A stretch of DNA of 6,481 bases from JADJEI01 sp035328465 (lineage in GTDB: Bacteria; Bacteroidota; Ignavibacteria; Ignavibacteriales; Ignavibacteriaceae): the NCBI GenBank assembly GCA_035328465.1, contig DAOLIQ010000129.1, positions 1 to 6,481 on the forward strand, written 5' to 3'. Below, piece after piece: positions 6,467 to 6,481 of the stretch (its first letter is position 1; each line of letters opens with the position of its first letter). The translations under genes and the position numbers were made by a program. The notes beneath the pieces were generated by a model. The model saw only the letters and a list, made by a program, of their open reading frames with translations. It had not been told where the DNA came from and searched no databases.

Positions 6467-6481
6467 TTATATTTTATAAGA

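Overview
The window is AT-rich and densely coded. It probably comes from the Bacteroidota/Ignavibacteriota side of the bacterial tree. Three things suggest this: the FeoB has the gate motifs typical of Bacteroidota (ACAIP, AREVFVSS) and lacks the C-terminal cysteine cluster; the first gene is a secreted BNR/sortilin-type protein tail of a kind common in those groups; and Shine-Dalgarno sequences are weak or absent. This placement is inference from protein style, not from a marker gene.

Layout: (1) 3-716, plus strand, is the 3' end of a gene for a large BNR-repeat/VPS10-like 'glycosyl hydrolase-like' extracellular protein. (2) A hairpin at 727-774 separates it from a convergent gene pair. (3) 778-3860, minus strand, is a two-gene cassette. 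It consists of an unrecognised 175-aa protein (3333-3860) followed, after 2 nt, by an 850-aa protein (778-3330). The latter keeps the layout of a SNF2-family helicase but has lost nearly all ATPase residues, and ends in what looks like a decayed Mrr-type nuclease domain. (4) 3861-4193 is a 333-bp divergent intergenic region with candidate promoters and a perfect 14-bp palindrome next to the iron-transport promoter. (5) 4194-6466, plus strand, is a feoA-feoB operon for ferrous iron uptake, with the genes overlapping as TAATG.

How they work together: FeoA and FeoB form a standard Fe(II) uptake system, cytosolic partner plus inner-membrane permease with a G-protein domain, probably controlled by an iron-responsive repressor at the palindrome. 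The minus-strand pair is most likely one functional unit with no visible link to iron. Its open 850-codon frame with systematically replaced catalytic motifs suggests a maintained pseudo-helicase rather than a dying gene. It is the most unusual part of the window. No mobile element, CRISPR array or RNA gene was seen.
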